The notes under the pieces: model-generated
Told to the model about the DNA's origin: nothing
Databases searched by the model: none
Seen by the model: the letters and a program-made list of their open reading frames with translations, nothing else
Part shown: in pieces, positions 35,060 through 43,867 of the stretch
How the letters are laid out: each line of letters starts with the position of its first letter
Numbering within the stretch: the first letter of the stretch is position 1
Made by a program: the position numbers and the translations under genes
Assembly: GCA_020633825.1 (NCBI GenBank)
Contig: JACKCV010000001.1
Span: forward strand, 497,001 to 561,000
Length of the DNA stretch: 64,000 bases
Source of the DNA: Fibrobacteria bacterium
GTDB taxonomy: Bacteria; Fibrobacterota; Fibrobacteria; UBA5070
Reading direction: 5' to 3'

Positions 35060-36586
35060 TCAGGGTGCCCAGGCCTCGTTGCGGGCCTCCAAGCCTCCGG
35101 TGGTCCCCCCCAGGAAGGTCCAGGATTCCCCGGGGACCACGAGCTCGACGGAAACGGGCATCGACCAGGTGCGGGTCGTCTCGTCCCGAGGGTTCCAGAT
35201 CGACCAGTCCCCGTGGGCCAGGTGGAGGCGGCCGCGAGTGTCCCAGGCGAGGTCCCGAATCGTCCCCGAGGGTGGGGACCAGCTACCGAGGGGGCCGCTC
35301 CCGCCGGGGAGGGTGTCCACGCGGATGCGGTCGCCGTCGCTCCAGGCGATGCGGCCGGTGGCGGGGTCGAATGCGACTCGCCGCACCAGACGCGAACGCG
35401 CCTGGACGAGCGAAGGTGGGCGGAGCCATTGGTCGCCTGCAAATAGCCGGAATCCGTCGGGTGTGCCGGCGAGGAGTCCTCCGGCGGCGGGTGTGATCGT
35501 GGTGATCCGGAAGCGCTCCCCCGAGGAATCGATCAAGGGGATGGTCTCGAAGGCTCCCCCGCGGATGCTGCGGGACAAGGTGTTGGAGCCCAGGCACCAG
35601 AGCGTATCCTTCCATCGGGCCAGGATTTCCGGAGGTCCTCCAGGTGGGGCCTTGCGGCGCATCCATCGGTCGAAGATGCCCTGTTCGGACATCTCCACCG
35701 CACCTCCCAGGGTGCCCACCACCACACCGTCCCCTTCCGCCGAAGGAGCCAGGTGCCTCGCGTCCCGGGCGTCCCGCCAACGAGGGGAACGAGGGTCCAT
35801 TCCCACCAGGGATCCGTCGCGATCCAGTCTTCCCAGTCGGCCGGTACAGCCCAGGAGCCACAAGGCTCCGTCGTCGGTTCGCACCGCTTCCCGGATGCAC
35901 GTCTCCCCCAATCCGCTGGACATGGGTTGGATCCTTCCCGAAGGGAGGCGTCCTTTCCAGACCCCGGCATTGGTGGTGGCGAGCCACAGCTCCTTCTCGT
36001 CCAGGAGCACCGCTTGGACGATGGACGCGTGCCTCCCTCCGGGTTCGATCAGGTCGCCGGCCTGGGACATCCAGCCATCGGGTTCCGGGGTGAGTGGAGG
36101 AAGACGGGAAGGGGCCAGGGTGCGGGCCAACGGGTTGGAGCAACCTTGCTTGCCGGGAAGTTCCCGTGTCTGCTGCGTGGCCTCCGACCATTGGAAGGTG
36201 CGCCCGTCCCGACCTTGGACGAGGAGAGCGGACGAGGGATCGTCCCAGCAGATGGAGGCGATCCCCGAGGTCGGCAATCCGTGGCCCTGCCCGAACCAGA
36301 CGGGGGCATCGTCGCCGATCCGGGACCACCGGGAAAGCGCCTCGCGGGTGGCGATCCACACGTGGAAGGGGGAGGCGGTGATGGCTACCGGGGATTGGGC
36401 GTCGGGGAGGGGCCGCACATCCGTGGCGAGATCCCAGGCGCGCGCGGAAAGAGCTCCCCATAGGATCAGACCGAAGACGGGGGTGGGGCGCGGGAACCGG
36501 CTTGCTCTTCGTTCCAGAGGCGGGGCGAGCGGTTGCGACCGGGGGGCGCCGGGCCGGGAGTTCTGGGGGAGCGGAGGGACGATCAC
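35060..36586 (-). CDS. Exported beta-propeller protein (two-component-regulator-propeller-like)
   Basis: This protein of about 508 residues has a hydrophobic signal (PTPVFGLILWGALSARAW). Repeating blades follow with the pattern of regulator-type propellers: HVWIATREALSRWSRIGD, ELWLATTNAGVWKGRLPSG, ALWLLGCTGRLGRLDRDGS, DTLWCLGSNTLSRS and GLLAGTPDGFRLFAGDQW. Such propellers in sensors or secreted proteins bind ligands or proteins. No kinase or DNA-binding part follows, so it acts as a stand-alone exported propeller. The start is uncertain; GTG 36586 is preferred because GGAAAGG lies upstream. It lies 166 bp after the mla-linked TPR gene and may belong to the same transcript. Confidence 0.65.
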   Translation of the reverse strand: MIVPPLPQNSRPGAPRSQPLAPPLERRASRFPRPTPVFGLILWGALSARAWDLATDVRPLPDAQSPVAITASPFHVWIATREALSRWSRIGDDAPVWFGQGHGLPTSGIASICWDDPSSALLVQGRDGRTFQWSEATQQTRELPGKQGCSNPLARTLAPSRLPPLTPEPDGWMSQAGDLIEPGGRHASIVQAVLLDEKELWLATTNAGVWKGRLPSGRIQPMSSGLGETCIREAVRTDDGALWLLGCTGRLGRLDRDGSLVGMDPRSPRWRDARDARHLAPSAEGDGVVVGTLGGAVEMSEQGIFDRWMRRKAPPGGPPEILARWKDTLWCLGSNTLSRSIRGGAFETIPLIDSSGERFRITTITPAAGGLLAGTPDGFRLFAGDQWLRPPSLVQARSRLVRRVAFDPATGRIAWSDGDRIRVDTLPGGSGPLGSWSPPSGTIRDLAWDTRGRLHLAHGDWSIWNPRDETTRTWSMPVSVELVVPGESWTFLGGTTGGLEARNEAWAP

Positions 36587-36752
36587 GATCGTTCTGGACC
36601 TTTCCGATGGAGGCACCGGGCCCCGACATTCCCCAGCCTGGCACCTCGCGCCTGGGGACGGATTCGGAACAAAGGACAAAATCTCCGCGCGAGGCCCCGC
36701 CGGCCACCCTCGCCAGGGGCGATGATGGCGTCCCGGCGGATGGAGAGACGCC

Positions 36753-37652
36753 TCAGGGAGGGGAGGGCTCTCCCGCGAGCGGGGCGGTGTCGATGGACAG
36801 CCCGGACTCCTGCCGGATCTGGTTGGCCAAGCGCAGGCGTTCCGCGGCCCCATCGGGACTGGCTTTCGCGGATGCCTCCAAGGCCCGAATCGCTTGCAGG
36901 GGAAGGCCCGTACCGCGGGCGATTTCCGCGAGGGCGTCCCAGGTTTCCCGAGCGGTGGAGGAGTCCCCGCTGGAGAGGGCCAAAGTGGCGCGCTGGGGCA
37001 ACGCTGCAAGGACCCCGGCGACATCCCCGGCGGATCGCCACAGATCGAGGGATTGGCGGATGGCACGCAATGATTTTTCCGGGGATCCGGAGGTCTGTTG
37101 GAGGTGCGATTCGAGCTGCAGCGCGGCGGCTTCCAGCTGGATTTCGTCGTCGGTCCACCGTCGTGCCTTCTTGAGGAGCTTGGCGGCCCCTCGGGCGTCC
37201 CCGTTCATCCACCGGGCCCGGCCGGCGACGATCGCGGCGCTGGCTCGCAAGGGGGTTTCCTTGGTTCGAAGGGAGAGGGCCAAGGCCGAATCGGCCAGTC
37301 GCAGACCTTCCCGGGTCTGGTCTCCGGCCAGTGCCACGCGGGACCTGGTCAGGAGCCAGTTCGCGGTATCGGCGGTGCTGAGCCATCGACGAGGCAGGGT
37401 GGGAACCAGGGCGCTGGCGGAGTCGATCTCGAGGGCCACCAGGCGAAGGTTGACCCGGCTCAAGCGGGCGGCAAGCTGCAACGAGGGATCGTCGAGGAGA
37501 CGAGCCTCCGATTCGGCCCGCACCAGGAGTTCTTCGGCCTTCGACCAGGAGCCCTCCCGGGCTTCCGATCGACCGGCGCGCAGCCAAGCCGCCGGCGAGG
37601 CGGCCATCGAGGACGCGGTGAGTAACAGTGCCGCCAGGAGGGGGCGGATCAT
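36753..37652 (-). CDS. Periplasmic TPR-like helical protein linked to the Mla operon
   Basis: This 299-residue protein has a signal peptide (IRPLLAALLLTASSMAASPAA). Helical repeats throughout resemble TPR units (AWLRAGRSEAREGSWSKAEE, ARARWMNGDARGAAKLLKKA, GVLAALPQRATLALSSGDSS). The start overlaps the mlaD stop by 4 nt (ATGA), so it is translated with the lipid-transport genes. In proteobacterial mla operons this place is held by mlaC and mlaB. This protein shows no similarity to MlaC, but it could be a functional substitute or an assembly factor. That is inference from position only. Confidence 0.75.
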   Translation of the reverse strand: MIRPLLAALLLTASSMAASPAAWLRAGRSEAREGSWSKAEELLVRAESEARLLDDPSLQLAARLSRVNLRLVALEIDSASALVPTLPRRWLSTADTANWLLTRSRVALAGDQTREGLRLADSALALSLRTKETPLRASAAIVAGRARWMNGDARGAAKLLKKARRWTDDEIQLEAAALQLESHLQQTSGSPEKSLRAIRQSLDLWRSAGDVAGVLAALPQRATLALSSGDSSTARETWDALAEIARGTGLPLQAIRALEASAKASPDGAAERLRLANQIRQESGLSIDTAPLAGEPSPP

Positions 37653-38635
37653 GGCCCCCCCACGGGGATGCGGTCCTGGGGGGAACGGTCGGGGCGGACG
37701 TATCCACGCAGGAACCAGGAGCCCGAGAGGCCGTCGATCAGGCGATTTCCCCGGTCGAGGAGATGGCCCCCGTCCCGGACGAGCAGTTCGGTTTCCTGGG
37801 CCAGGGCGCTGGTGCGCCGCAACAGGTCCAGGCCTTCGGCCATGGCGGTGTCGGCACGCAGGGAGGCGGTGGCGAGATTGCCGGCCAAGGTGTCGGTGCG
37901 GGCCATCAACCGGGGGATGTCGGTTTCCAGCCGCTGCCCCAATCGATCGAAGCTGGCGATGACGGCTCCGGTGCGGACGGCCGCCTGGTCGACCGTGGAC
38001 AGGGTGTGCATCGTCTGGAGGTACAGGTCCTTCTTCACCAGCAAGGCGCCGAGCGCTCCGTTGGTGTCGGTGACCATCCGCAGGACCGTGTCCACGGCCA
38101 GCAAGGTTCCTCTCAGGTGCTGGGTCAGGGCGGCCAGGGAATCGAGGGTCGCCTGGACGTCCATCACGGTTCCGCTGACCAGCCACTCGCCGTTCCCCAG
38201 CGGAGGGACCCGCTGGTCGAAGCTGCTGACGATGTTGATCACCCGATCCGACACCAGGTTCCGGTCGCGGATGATGTTGGCGACGGCGCCCAGGCGGATG
38301 AAATCGTTGGTGCGGCAGTCCAGCTTCGATTCCCGGCATCGGGTCTGGACGGAAAGGGTCAGGACGACCTGGCCGTCGTTGTCGAAGTCGATGGTTTCCA
38401 GGGCGCCGACCTGCACACCCTTCAAGAGCACCTTTCCGCCCTTCGTGAGTCCCGTCCCGTCGGGGAACCTGACCTTGATCTCCATCTTGCGATCCAGGAA
38501 GTTCCGCGAGGTCAGGAAGGCACCGGCAGTGGTCGCGAAGATCACGAACGATCCGAGCAGCAGAAGACCCGTCAGCAGGGAGCGGACGTCGCGCACATGG
38601 AGGAGGTCCCTCCAGTCGGTGGTCTTGGTGTTCAT
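37649..38635 (-). CDS. mlaD: MCE-domain lipid transport protein MlaD
   Basis: This 328-residue protein has one N-terminal membrane anchor (residues 19-41, SLLTGLLLLGSFVIFATTAG). An MCE domain follows (~48-130, MEIKVRFPDGTGLTKGGKVLLKGVQVGALE...). A long helical C-terminus (~155-300) has amphipathic repeats (ATLDSLAALTQHLRG, LATASLRADTAMAEGLDLLRR), as in MCE proteins that build a trans-periplasmic tunnel. MlaD binds phospholipids and works with the MlaEF transporter to keep the outer membrane asymmetric. It is preceded by mlaF and mlaE with 4-nt overlaps. Confidence 0.92.
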   Translation of the reverse strand: MNTKTTDWRDLLHVRDVRSLLTGLLLLGSFVIFATTAGAFLTSRNFLDRKMEIKVRFPDGTGLTKGGKVLLKGVQVGALETIDFDNDGQVVLTLSVQTRCRESKLDCRTNDFIRLGAVANIIRDRNLVSDRVINIVSSFDQRVPPLGNGEWLVSGTVMDVQATLDSLAALTQHLRGTLLAVDTVLRMVTDTNGALGALLVKKDLYLQTMHTLSTVDQAAVRTGAVIASFDRLGQRLETDIPRLMARTDTLAGNLATASLRADTAMAEGLDLLRRTSALAQETELLVRDGGHLLDRGNRLIDGLSGSWFLRGYVRPDRSPQDRIPVGGP

Positions 38636-39408
38636 CGTGTCGGCCCGACCCCTTCGTCGCGCAGGAGCTCCTGTTCCCGCGGATCCTCGGAATGTAGAAG
38701 TTGCCGGATCGAGCGGGCGGGGCGCAGGACCCCGTCGAGGAGGAGGGCGATCTTGCCCCCCAGGGCCCGGGCGGCGGAGAGGTCGTGGGTGACCATCACG
38801 ATGGCGACGTTGGACAGGGCGCGCAGGTTTCCGATCAGCGACAGCATGGTGTCGGTGTTCTTGGCGTCGAGGCCCGCGGTGGGCTCGTCGAGGAAGAGGA
38901 TCTCCGGTCGCATGGCCATGGCCCGCGCGACGGCGGCCCGCTTCTGCATGCCCAGGGAAAGCATCGCGGGACGCTTCATCTCGTGGCCGGTGAGGAGGAG
39001 GCTGTCGACCCAGCGGGTGACTTCGAGGGCGATGTCCTCCTCGGTCCGATCGGTGTGGTACCGCAAGGGGACCGCGATGTTGTCGCGGATGGTCATGTTG
39101 GCGATCAGGGCGTTGTTCTGGAACACGTATCCCGTCCGCCGGCGGAGCTCGCGGAGGCGGTCCAGGGGGATGTCCCAGATGTCCTCCCCGAACAGGAAGA
39201 CTTGGCCCTGCTCGCTGCCGAGGTCGTCCGGGAGAGGGCGCTCGAGGCCCACCAGCAGGCGCATCAGGGTGCTCTTGCCCCGACCGGATTCCCCCGCCAG
39301 GATGAGGATGTCGCCCCGCAGGACCTGGAGATCGACACCTTCGAGGAGCGGGGCCGTCTCGTCGTAGCCGAACCGCAATCCCCGGGTCTCGCTGATGATC
39401 TCGCTCAT
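38632..39408 (-). CDS. mlaF: Lipid-transport ABC ATPase MlaF
   Basis: This 258-residue ABC ATPase carries Walker A (GESGRGKST), Q-loop (VFQNNAL), a degenerate signature LSLGMQKR (family LSGGM), Walker B (EILFLDEPTAGLD) and H-loop (MVTHD). The form GM instead of GGQ in the signature is typical of MlaF and Ttg2A. It powers phospholipid movement with MlaE and MlaD. ATGA overlaps on both sides show strict co-translation. Confidence 0.93.
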   Translation of the reverse strand: MSEIISETRGLRFGYDETAPLLEGVDLQVLRGDILILAGESGRGKSTLMRLLVGLERPLPDDLGSEQGQVFLFGEDIWDIPLDRLRELRRRTGYVFQNNALIANMTIRDNIAVPLRYHTDRTEEDIALEVTRWVDSLLLTGHEMKRPAMLSLGMQKRAAVARAMAMRPEILFLDEPTAGLDAKNTDTMLSLIGNLRALSNVAIVMVTHDLSAARALGGKIALLLDGVLRPARSIRQLLHSEDPREQELLRDEGVGPTR

Positions 39409-40268
39409 GGCATCAGTTCCGCAAGTTGAGGGACCACGAACATCGCGGCGAACATGCCGTCGAGGAGCACGACGGCGACGAACGATTGTACCACTGCACG
39501 GCGCGTCCCCTGGGGCACTTCATGCGGGGAGATGCCCAGGGACAGTCCGTTGTGGCACGCCAACAAGGCGATCACCGTGCCGAAGGCCATGGGCTTGAGG
39601 ATCAGGACGAACAAGTCGAGGAAGGCCAGTGCGTCCAGGGTGCGCGAAACAAACACCAGGAAGGACATTTCCAGGCCCAGGACGCCGGGGAAGGCCCAAG
39701 CCAGCCCCAGGGCCACCAGGTAGCCGCCGAAGAGGGCCACCGAGGTGAACAGCAGGGAAAGACAGACCATGGCCGCGGTGCTTCCGAGCAGGGCGGGAAG
39801 GACGAGGAAACGCACCGGGTCGATCCCCATGCTCTCCAGGGCGTCCACTTCGTTGTTCACTTTCATGTTGCCCAGGAACGTCGCCAGGGCCGATCCTGTG
39901 CGTCCGGCGACCAGGAAGCCTGTGAACAAGGGGGCGAGCTCCCGCAGGACCACCAGCACCATGACGTCCCCGAGGAAGTCGGAGGTTCCGATCCGGGGCA
40001 GCACGGTCGCGGCCTGGACGATGGTGACTCCGCCCAGCAGCGTGGCCAACCCCAGCACGATGGGGACGGCCTCCACCCCGGTGAAATACACCTGCTGCAC
40101 GAAGATGTCCCGGATGGATCTCAGCGTGGCCCGCCTTCCGTGGAACAGGCAGGTGGAGACCTTCCACAGCAGGGACAGGAGTTGACCGGGAAGCTGGCCT
40201 TCCCAGGCTTCCCCAAGCCATCTCAGGGTCGAAGCCAGGGCCCCGGAAATGCGGAGCCAGGCGTTCAT
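39405..40268 (-). CDS. mlaE: Lipid-transport permease MlaE
   Basis: This 287-residue membrane protein has the MlaE permease core: FTGVEAVPIVLGLATLLGGVT, LRELAPLFTGFLVAGRTGSALA, the conserved MKVNNEVDALESMGIDPVRFL block near residues 135-155, and five to six hydrophobic segments. It forms the transmembrane part of the MlaEF complex in the inner membrane. The start overlaps the engB stop by 4 nt. Confidence 0.94.
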   Translation of the reverse strand: MNAWLRISGALASTLRWLGEAWEGQLPGQLLSLLWKVSTCLFHGRRATLRSIRDIFVQQVYFTGVEAVPIVLGLATLLGGVTIVQAATVLPRIGTSDFLGDVMVLVVLRELAPLFTGFLVAGRTGSALATFLGNMKVNNEVDALESMGIDPVRFLVLPALLGSTAAMVCLSLLFTSVALFGGYLVALGLAWAFPGVLGLEMSFLVFVSRTLDALAFLDLFVLILKPMAFGTVIALLACHNGLSLGISPHEVPQGTRRAVVQSFVAVVLLDGMFAAMFVVPQLAELMP

Positions 40269-40891
40269 CCGGGCGCGGAGGGAAGCAACTCCAGGATGGC
40301 CGAGCGGACGCGGCCCAGGCCAGAACCGGTCCGAGCCGAGATCTGCCAGGGCGGAGCCTCCAGCCCGTACCTCTCCTGGACCAGGCGGGGGTGGCGGTTG
40401 CGGGCCGATTGATCGAGTCGATCGGCTTTGTTCAGCAGGACCTGCACGCGCACCCCGGCCTCCATGATCCTCCCCAGGCAGATTTCGTCGACTTCGGAGT
40501 CGATGACTTCCGCGTCGAGGACGTAGAGCAGGAGCGCGGGATGACGGTCGTGGGAGAGGTAGTCGCCCACCAGCTTGGCGAAGGCCTCGGAAGATTTCAC
40601 CCCTCCTCGGGCGTATCCGAAACCGGGTAGATCGACGAACCAGAACGATTCCGGCACCTCGAAGAAATTGATTTCGCGGGTGCGCCCCGGGGTCCGGCTG
40701 GTGCGGACCAGGCCGGAGCGGCCCAGGAGGGCGTTCTGGAGGCTCGATTTGCCCACGTTCGAGCGGCCGGCGAAGGCGACTTGGGGGAGGGCGTCGTCGA
40801 CGAATCCATCGGGGGCGACGGCGCCTTTGACGAACCGCGCCTTCTGGCCCAGCCAGAGGAATGTCGCTTCGACGGGATCTCGGGGTTTCAT
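40265..40891 (-). CDS. engB: Ribosome biogenesis GTPase EngB/YsxC
   Basis: This 208-residue small GTPase has G1 GRSNVGKSS, G2 TPGRTREINFFEV, G3 DLPGFGYA, G4 NKADRL and G5 SARTGSG, as in EngB (YihA/YsxC). The family assists 50S ribosomal subunit assembly. The start at ATG 40891 overlaps the recR stop; the earlier in-frame region is recR shadow. Its place between recR and mlaE is unusual. Confidence 0.96.
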   Translation of the reverse strand: MKPRDPVEATFLWLGQKARFVKGAVAPDGFVDDALPQVAFAGRSNVGKSSLQNALLGRSGLVRTSRTPGRTREINFFEVPESFWFVDLPGFGYARGGVKSSEAFAKLVGDYLSHDRHPALLLYVLDAEVIDSEVDEICLGRIMEAGVRVQVLLNKADRLDQSARNRHPRLVQERYGLEAPPWQISARTGSGLGRVRSAILELLPSAPG

Positions 40892-41484
40892 GCGGGAGTT
40901 CTTCCTTCGAAGGCGCGAAGCACCGTCAGACTGTCGGAATATTCGAGCTCGCCTCCCACCGGCAGGCCTCGGGCGAGACGCGTGACGGGAACCCCGTGGG
41001 GGGCTGCGAGCTTCTGGATGTAGAGGGCCGTGGCGTCGCCCTCGGTGCTGGCGGGGGTCGCCAGCACCAGTTCCCGCACTTCCCCTCGCGCCAGACGGGC
41101 TTCCAGGGAGGCGAGGTTCATCTCGTCGGGCCCCACGCCATCCAGGGGCGACAGCAGAGCTCCCAGGACGTGGTAGAGTCCCCGGAAACGACCGGTGGAT
41201 TCGAAGGCCGAGATGTCCGAGGGCTTCTCCAGGACCGTCACCAGGCCGGCGTCCCGACGTGGATCGGAGCAAACGTGGCAGAGATCGGTTTCGGCGTAGT
41301 TTCCGCATCGCGGGCAAGGATGCACACGCTGCCGCGCCTCCTGGATGGACTGCGCCAGCCGGAGGGCGTCTTCCCGCGGGACCCGGAGGATGTGGTGCGC
41401 CAGCCGAGCGGCCGAGCGACGACCGACACCCGGAAGGCGGGAAAGCTCCCGCACCAGGGATTCGACCGCGGGAGACCAGGTCAA
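40888..41484 (-). CDS. recR: Recombination mediator protein RecR
   Basis: This 198-residue protein has the RecR plan: helix-hairpin-helix LVRELSRLPGVGRRSAARLA near residue 10, a zinc finger CPRCGNYAETDLCHVC (residues ~57-72), a Toprim domain (LVTVLEKPSDISAFE, HVLGALLSPLDGVGPDE) and the Walker-like C-terminus RLARGLPVGGELEYSD. RecR with RecO/RecF loads RecA at gaps. It starts 5 bp after the small acidic gene and is coupled to engB. Confidence 0.96.
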   Translation of the reverse strand: MTWSPAVESLVRELSRLPGVGRRSAARLAHHILRVPREDALRLAQSIQEARQRVHPCPRCGNYAETDLCHVCSDPRRDAGLVTVLEKPSDISAFESTGRFRGLYHVLGALLSPLDGVGPDEMNLASLEARLARGEVRELVLATPASTEGDATALYIQKLAAPHGVPVTRLARGLPVGGELEYSDSLTVLRAFEGRTPA

Positions 41485-41488
41485 GGAA

Positions 41489-41836
41489 TCACTCCTCCTC
41501 GCCCACGGACAGGACGACGGAATGGAAACGCACTTCGAACCATTCGTCGAACTTCGCGTCCGTCAGATTCTTGGGCCATTGGGCGGGGTTTTCGATCCAA
41601 TGGGCGAGCTCCTTCTCCGCCAGCGCCTTCTTGTGCGGCGTCAGGAACGTCTCGAGCTCCTCGTCGTCCTCCGGGGAGGGAACCAGGACCACGGTCTGGG
41701 AGTCGGAATGGTCGAACCAGTCCTCCAATTCGTCGGCGAGCGACGGATCGGCCGCCACGAGGACGTCCTTGAACGAGGAGGTGGGGACCAGCACGATGGC
41801 TGCGAGGTCTTCGAGATCTTCCAAGCGAGTATTCAT
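41489..41836 (-). CDS. Small acidic protein, first gene of the recR-engB-mla operon
   Basis: This 115-residue protein is strongly acidic (for example SLADELEDWFDHSD, SPEDDEELETFL) with a Trp-rich second half (AHWIENPAQWPKNL, FDEWFEVRFH). No family is recognised and no signal peptide is seen. In many bacteria recR follows dnaX and ybaB, but this protein resembles neither. It is preceded by a possible leaderless -10. The 4-bp gap to recR supports shared translation. Confidence 0.75.
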   Translation of the reverse strand: MNTRLEDLEDLAAIVLVPTSSFKDVLVAADPSLADELEDWFDHSDSQTVVLVPSPEDDEELETFLTPHKKALAEKELAHWIENPAQWPKNLTDAKFDEWFEVRFHSVVLSVGEEE

Positions 41837-41844
41837 TGGGGGCA

Positions 41845-41850
41845 AAGGTA
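41845..41850 (-). promoter_or_regulatory. Possible leaderless -10 (TACCTT) of the recR-mla operon
   Basis: The minus strand reads TACCTT-TGCCCCCA-ATG, closely matching the sequence before the SET gene. There is no ribosome site and no good -35. Confidence 0.4.
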
Positions 41851-42000
41851 CCACTCGCCGAGGGTCCGTGCGAAGGCCTTGCCGGAAGTGGATCCTCGAG
41901 TTCCCGCCTGGATCCGCTCCCTCCCTCGCCGCGCGCGGATCGGGTGGTGGAATCCCGAGAGGGAAAAAAGGGGGGACATGCCAAACCCGCGAGAATGCGA

Positions 42001-42006
42001 TAGAAT
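42001..42006 (+). promoter_or_regulatory. Possible leaderless -10 (TAGAAT) of the GH44 gene
   Basis: TAGAAT lies 7 nt before ATG 42014 and no Shine-Dalgarno is present. The arrangement matches the TIGR02147 gene at 20318. Confidence 0.4.
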
Positions 42007-42013
42007 CCCTTCC

Positions 42014-43825
42014 ATGAAGATCCTCCAGATCGTCCTGCTCTCTCTCGTGGCGGCTTCCGCAAATGTCCGGATCGTGGTGGATGCCGATTCCGGCAGGATT
42101 CCCATTTCCCCATGGATCTTCGGGCGCAACAACTCCGTGGGATCCCAGGACAAGGCCACCGGTCTGTCCGAACTGGTGCTCGGGCGGGAGGCCGGGGTGC
42201 GCATGTGGAGGGAAAACGGCGGAAACAACTCGACCAAGTACAACTGGCGCAACGGTCTCTCCAGTCATCCCGACTGGTTCAACAACGTGTACGACAACGA
42301 CTGGGATGGTCAGGCCAAGTCGTTCCAGGACTCCGCCGGTGCCGGCACCCAGGCCCTGTTCGCGTTCCAGCTCCTGGGTTGGGTGGCGGGGAACACTTCC
42401 CACAACTGGGGGGATTGGGCCTGGAGCCAAGCCCATGGCGGAACCTATCCCGATGCGAGCTTCGACCTCGCCGGGGGCGGATCGGTGGACGCCACCGGGG
42501 AAACCGAAACCTCGAAGGGGGATCCGTCCTCCTACCTCGTCTCCTGGGGGCCGGATTCCACCGCGGGAATCCTGGGGCATTGGTTCGATCCGGGCGGATT
42601 GGGATTGGATTCCTCGAGATTCCTGTACTGGAACATGGACAACGAGCCCGACATCTGGTCGGCCACGCACGATGACATCCAGACCGACACCCTCGGATTC
42701 GAGGAATTCCTGGCCCGCTACGTCGGGGTCGCCCTGGCCGTGCGATCCCGCAAGCCCTGGGTTCGGCTGGTCGGACCGGTCCTGACCAACGAGTGGCAGT
42801 GGTGGACCTGGAACAATTCCGCCATCCAGGCGGAGGGCCGGTCGTGGAGTCCCATGGAGTACTTCCTCAAACGCATCGGCGAGGAGGAGAAGCGCACGGG
42901 AACCAAGTTGCTCGACGTGTTCGATCTCCACGCCTATCCGGGGTACGGCACCGCGGGGGAAGCGGAGGAGGCGCTGCAATTCCACCGGATGTTCTACGAC
43001 ACGACCTATCCCTGGCCGAAATCGAACGGGATCCACATGTTCGACGGAAAATGGAAGACGGCCGTGGTCAATCGCCTCTTCGGGCGTGTCGAAGGCTGGA
43101 TGCTCCAGTACCTCGGGGAGAAGCGCGGACTGGGAATCTCGGAGTTCGGTGCCGTTTCCCTCGGCGGCGACGCCGCCTCCAGGGCCCTGGTCTACGCCTC
43201 CCTGCTGGGAACCTTCGCCGACCATGGCGTGGAACTGTTCTGCCCCTGGGATTGGCATCCGGAATGGTGGGAAGTCCTCCATCTCTGGAGTCGCTACAGC
43301 GGAGGGGTCCGGGTGTCCGCGCGTTCGAGTTCCGACAGCCTCGTTTCCGGGTACGCTTCCCTGGCGGGAAGCGACACCATGGCCGTGATCCTGGTGAATC
43401 GGGACTCGAAGGCCCAACCGACTTCCCTGCGGATCCGTGGCGCGCGTGCGGGGGCGATGGCGCATCTGCGGTCCCTGGCCGATTTCTCACCGGGGACGTT
43501 CCGCAGCCATCGGGAGAACGCCCTGGTCTCCTCCGAGCTCCCCGTGGTGTCGGATTCCGTCCATCTGGAACTCCCGGCCCGATCCATGGCCGTCCTGCGC
43601 GTTCCGATCCAAGTCTCCACGAGGGCTTCCCGGGCCACCCAGGAAACGCGTTCCTTCTCCGTTGCGCAATCGCGCGTCCTGGCCCCCGGACGCCGGATCG
43701 AGATTCTCGCCCCCGATGGTCGGGCGGTCCTGTCGGGAACCGGGACGCTGGATCTCGCCGTGCTTCCGCGGGGGATCTACAGGATCCGCGTCGACGAGGA
43801 GAGCATGCCGTTCCTACGGCTTTGA
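42014..43825 (+). CDS. Secreted GH44 endoglucanase/xyloglucanase with C-terminal sorting-like tail
   Basis: This 603-residue protein has a short signal peptide (residues 1-17) and a GH44 catalytic barrel. Opening residues ISPWIFGRNN and RENGGNNSTKYNW match the family. The acid/base is Glu211 in WNMDNEPDIW and the nucleophile is Glu377 in GISEFGAVS. GH44 enzymes cut beta-1,4-glucans including cellulose and xyloglucan with retention. A beta-sandwich follows (~425-535), as in other GH44 proteins. The last ~60 residues (RRIEILAPDGRAVLSG to LPRGIYRIRV) resemble the C-terminal sorting/FlgD-like tails of Fibrobacter secreted proteins. It is monocistronic and convergent with the aminosugar genes. Confidence 0.93.
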   Translation: MKILQIVLLSLVAASANVRIVVDADSGRIPISPWIFGRNNSVGSQDKATGLSELVLGREAGVRMWRENGGNNSTKYNWRNGLSSHPDWFNNVYDNDWDGQAKSFQDSAGAGTQALFAFQLLGWVAGNTSHNWGDWAWSQAHGGTYPDASFDLAGGGSVDATGETETSKGDPSSYLVSWGPDSTAGILGHWFDPGGLGLDSSRFLYWNMDNEPDIWSATHDDIQTDTLGFEEFLARYVGVALAVRSRKPWVRLVGPVLTNEWQWWTWNNSAIQAEGRSWSPMEYFLKRIGEEEKRTGTKLLDVFDLHAYPGYGTAGEAEEALQFHRMFYDTTYPWPKSNGIHMFDGKWKTAVVNRLFGRVEGWMLQYLGEKRGLGISEFGAVSLGGDAASRALVYASLLGTFADHGVELFCPWDWHPEWWEVLHLWSRYSGGVRVSARSSSDSLVSGYASLAGSDTMAVILVNRDSKAQPTSLRIRGARAGAMAHLRSLADFSPGTFRSHRENALVSSELPVVSDSVHLELPARSMAVLRVPIQVSTRASRATQETRSFSVAQSRVLAPGRRIEILAPDGRAVLSGTGTLDLAVLPRGIYRIRVDEESMPFLRL

Positions 43826-43831
43826 TGAAGC

Positions 43832-43847
43832 GGCGGGGAGCCCCGCC
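43832..43847. terminator. GC-only hairpin between convergent GH44 and aminotransferase genes
   Basis: GGCGGG and CCCGCC form a 6-bp stem with loop GAGC in the 42-bp gap between two convergent genes. There is no T-run, so termination is only plausible from position. Confidence 0.4.
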
Positions 43848-43867
43848 TCGCACCTCCCCGGTCGCCC

